A model generated the notes under the pieces. It was not told the DNA's origin and ran no database searches. It saw only the letters and a program-made list of their open reading frames with translations. The position numbers were made by a program, and so were the translations under genes. A stretch of 64,000 nucleotides of DNA from the NCBI GenBank assembly GCA_965223675.1, contig OZ245013.1:744001-808000 (forward strand). The letters are read 5' to 3'. The stretch comes from JAGQKC01 sp965223675. Its GTDB lineage: Bacteria > Nitrospirota > Nitrospiria > Nitrospirales > UBA8639. Shown here one piece after another: positions 62,990 through 64,000 of this stretch. Position 1 is the first letter of the stretch. Each line of letters begins with the position of its first letter.

Positions 62990-63283
62990 AGTAATCTCCT
63001 CCTTCTCATTAGGATGACAAGAATAAAAGTCTTGAATTCCACGATGTCGCATTCCCATTCTTCAAAAACGTTTTATTTTGATCTTCTCTTGGATGGTTGG
63101 CTCTCTCTGGCGAAACTGACGACCATCACGACAAAGAAAAAGAATCGAATTACATTGTAGAATTGAATTGTTCCGAAACAAATGGATAAATCAAGAGAAG
63201 AGTTTTCAGTAATGTCCAAAAAAGAAATGGATTGAACAGCAGCCTATCCTTTGAGACTAGTCAGCTCGCAACGTGAATGGTTG

Positions 63284-63526
63284 TCATGAGGAGTACTTAT
63301 TTTCTAGATACGCGATGATTTTCACATCATCGCCTGCGATCGTGATATCTTGATCAGAGTCAATGAGAGTCGGGACTTCATTTTGACCAGTAAGCCTTGA
63401 TAGGTGTGTTCGCATCTTTTTATCTTCTGCCACGTTCCGAATAATATAATCAATGCGCAAGTTCGATAATGTTTTTCTTACTTTTTGACTATATGGACAC
63501 TCCTCGAATTGATATAGGTCCAGCAT
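63284..63526 (-). CDS. Glutaredoxin-like / GST-N-terminal-like thioredoxin-fold protein
   Basis: 80 residues with GGAAGGAGG before the ATG. DLYQFEECPYSQKVRKTL gives the glutaredoxin motif C-P-Y-S (one active Cys). Then NEVPTLIDSDQ, the cis-proline loop, and AGDDVKIIAYLENKY match the glutathione-binding thioredoxin fold. The single Cys suggests a monothiol glutaredoxin or GST-like role in redox control. Confidence 0.88.
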   Translation of the reverse strand: MLDLYQFEECPYSQKVRKTLSNLRIDYIIRNVAEDKKMRTHLSRLTGQNEVPTLIDSDQDITIAGDDVKIIAYLENKYSS

Positions 63527-63737
63527 AGTATCCTCCTTCCTTATCTAATAATGTGGCGTATGAACTCTATCTTGTCCGAATACGATGACATCGCTCAGGG
63601 TAATGGAGGAGTAGTGTGGCAACACAAAAGTTGATAGTCGTCGTGATGATCCCCGTCTTGTTTGTTCAAACCTTCCAGGCACAACTATACAAAAACAAGC
63701 GATGCGGCCGAGTTCTGACGATGAAGGGTTGCCCAAC

Positions 63738-64000
63738 TTATGTGAGTGGGAATGCCATAGTGCTTAACAATGCATTTTCAGCTTGCCGAGAATCTAAGCG
63801 GGTATGTTGTACGACAATGGGGGTATCCGATTCAATGAGACTTGCAAAATCAGTGTCGAGAGGAATAGGCTCTGGATCGACAAGATCATTAAATCGGACA
63901 TGTTTGGTGCGCCGAGCTGGCACATTGATATGAAAAGGGCCACTGGGTTCACGGTCAGTAAAAAAAATAGTGATTTCGATGTGAGCATCTTGATCTGTCA
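63738..64000 (-). CDS. Sensory-rhodopsin-transducer (ASRT) family protein, cut by the right edge
   Basis: The minus-strand frame is open to the end of the window, so the N-terminus is missing. The visible C-terminal 86 residues match the Anabaena sensory rhodopsin transducer family strongly. DAHIEITIFFTDREPSGP, NVPARRTKHVRFNDL, DPEPIPLDTDFASLIES and PIVVQHTRLDSRQAENALLS are all hallmarks of it. ASRT is a small soluble tetrameric beta-protein that binds a microbial rhodopsin and DNA in Anabaena; many relatives occur without a rhodopsin. None is in this window. Stop at 63738. Confidence 0.92.
   Translation of the reverse strand, partial: TDQDAHIEITIFFTDREPSGPFHINVPARRTKHVRFNDLVDPEPIPLDTDFASLIESDTPIVVQHTRLDSRQAENALLSTMAFPLT

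Noticed and set aside
63616..63933. 105-codon plus-strand frame at the right edge
   Set aside because: It is antisense to the strongly supported ASRT-family gene.
1..64000. CRISPR arrays and intact insertion sequences
   Set aside because: No regularly spaced direct repeats and no intact transposase were found anywhere in the window.

Overview
The window looks like chromosomal DNA of a Gram-negative, PEP-CTERM-bearing bacterium. Lipobox proteins, an AsmA-family protein, outer-membrane-type proteins and a bd-type oxidase all point to a diderm. The mix of BON proteins, CheB-CheR-PAS fusions, hemerythrins and a PEP-CTERM protein fits Nitrospirota (Nitrospira-like). That assignment is an inference from gene content and no rRNA is present to confirm it. 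The DNA is moderately AT-rich by eye.

Left part (1-6.5 kb) is accessory. It holds the tail of a DUF4143 ATPase, a PEP-CTERM protein, two decayed copies of one small gene flanking an unknown helical protein, a TIR-domain protein, an unknown secreted protein, a YpsA-like SLOG/'molybdenum carrier' protein and a Sel1 protein. A tRNA-Thr(UGU) follows at 6.8 kb. From 7 to 13.5 kb lie a coiled-coil protein, a peroxiredoxin-like protein, a proline-rich peptide, cydAB, creA, a predicted outer-membrane protein and gluconokinase.

From 13.5 to 41.8 kb there is a dense set of envelope and stress genes. They include two six-BON proteins, a YfdX-family protein, a ferritin-like protein, a 47-residue metallothionein, a DUF3015-like lipoprotein and an ATP-grasp / inactive-transglutaminase-7TM / retropepsin operon. 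The set continues with DUF1328, a membrane EEP phosphatase/nuclease, a PRC-barrel protein, small OB-like secreted proteins, BON lipoproteins, a DUF883-like/holin-like/DUF3618 triad, a decayed W-rich repeat gene, DUF4112, a hexapeptide acyltransferase, hemerythrin, BrkB/YihY, a HAD phosphatase, a 1345-residue AsmA-family protein and a two-BON protein.

From 42 to 55.6 kb is a signalling region. A minus-strand group has a histidine kinase, a CheB-CheR-PAS fusion and a NarL-type regulator. A plus-strand group has a second CheB-CheR-PAS fusion and two PAS-kinase-receiver hybrids. No methyl-accepting receptor or CheA is visible. From 55.6 to 64 kb come two more six-BON proteins with a helical secreted protein between them, a second EEP protein, a patatin-like lipase, a second hemerythrin, a glutaredoxin-like protein and, cut by the right edge, a sensory-rhodopsin-transducer (ASRT) family protein.

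The main unexplained theme is the amount of BON: four paralogous six-BON proteins, one two-BON protein and three one-BON lipoproteins, about 29 BON domains in 64 kb. They are accompanied by duplicated partners (EEP, hemerythrin, helical secreted proteins) and by recurring GGACA/TGTCC motifs in intergenic DNA. I infer an envelope-stress regulon, possibly driven by the PAS/CheBR/kinase cluster. The sequence alone does not prove this.
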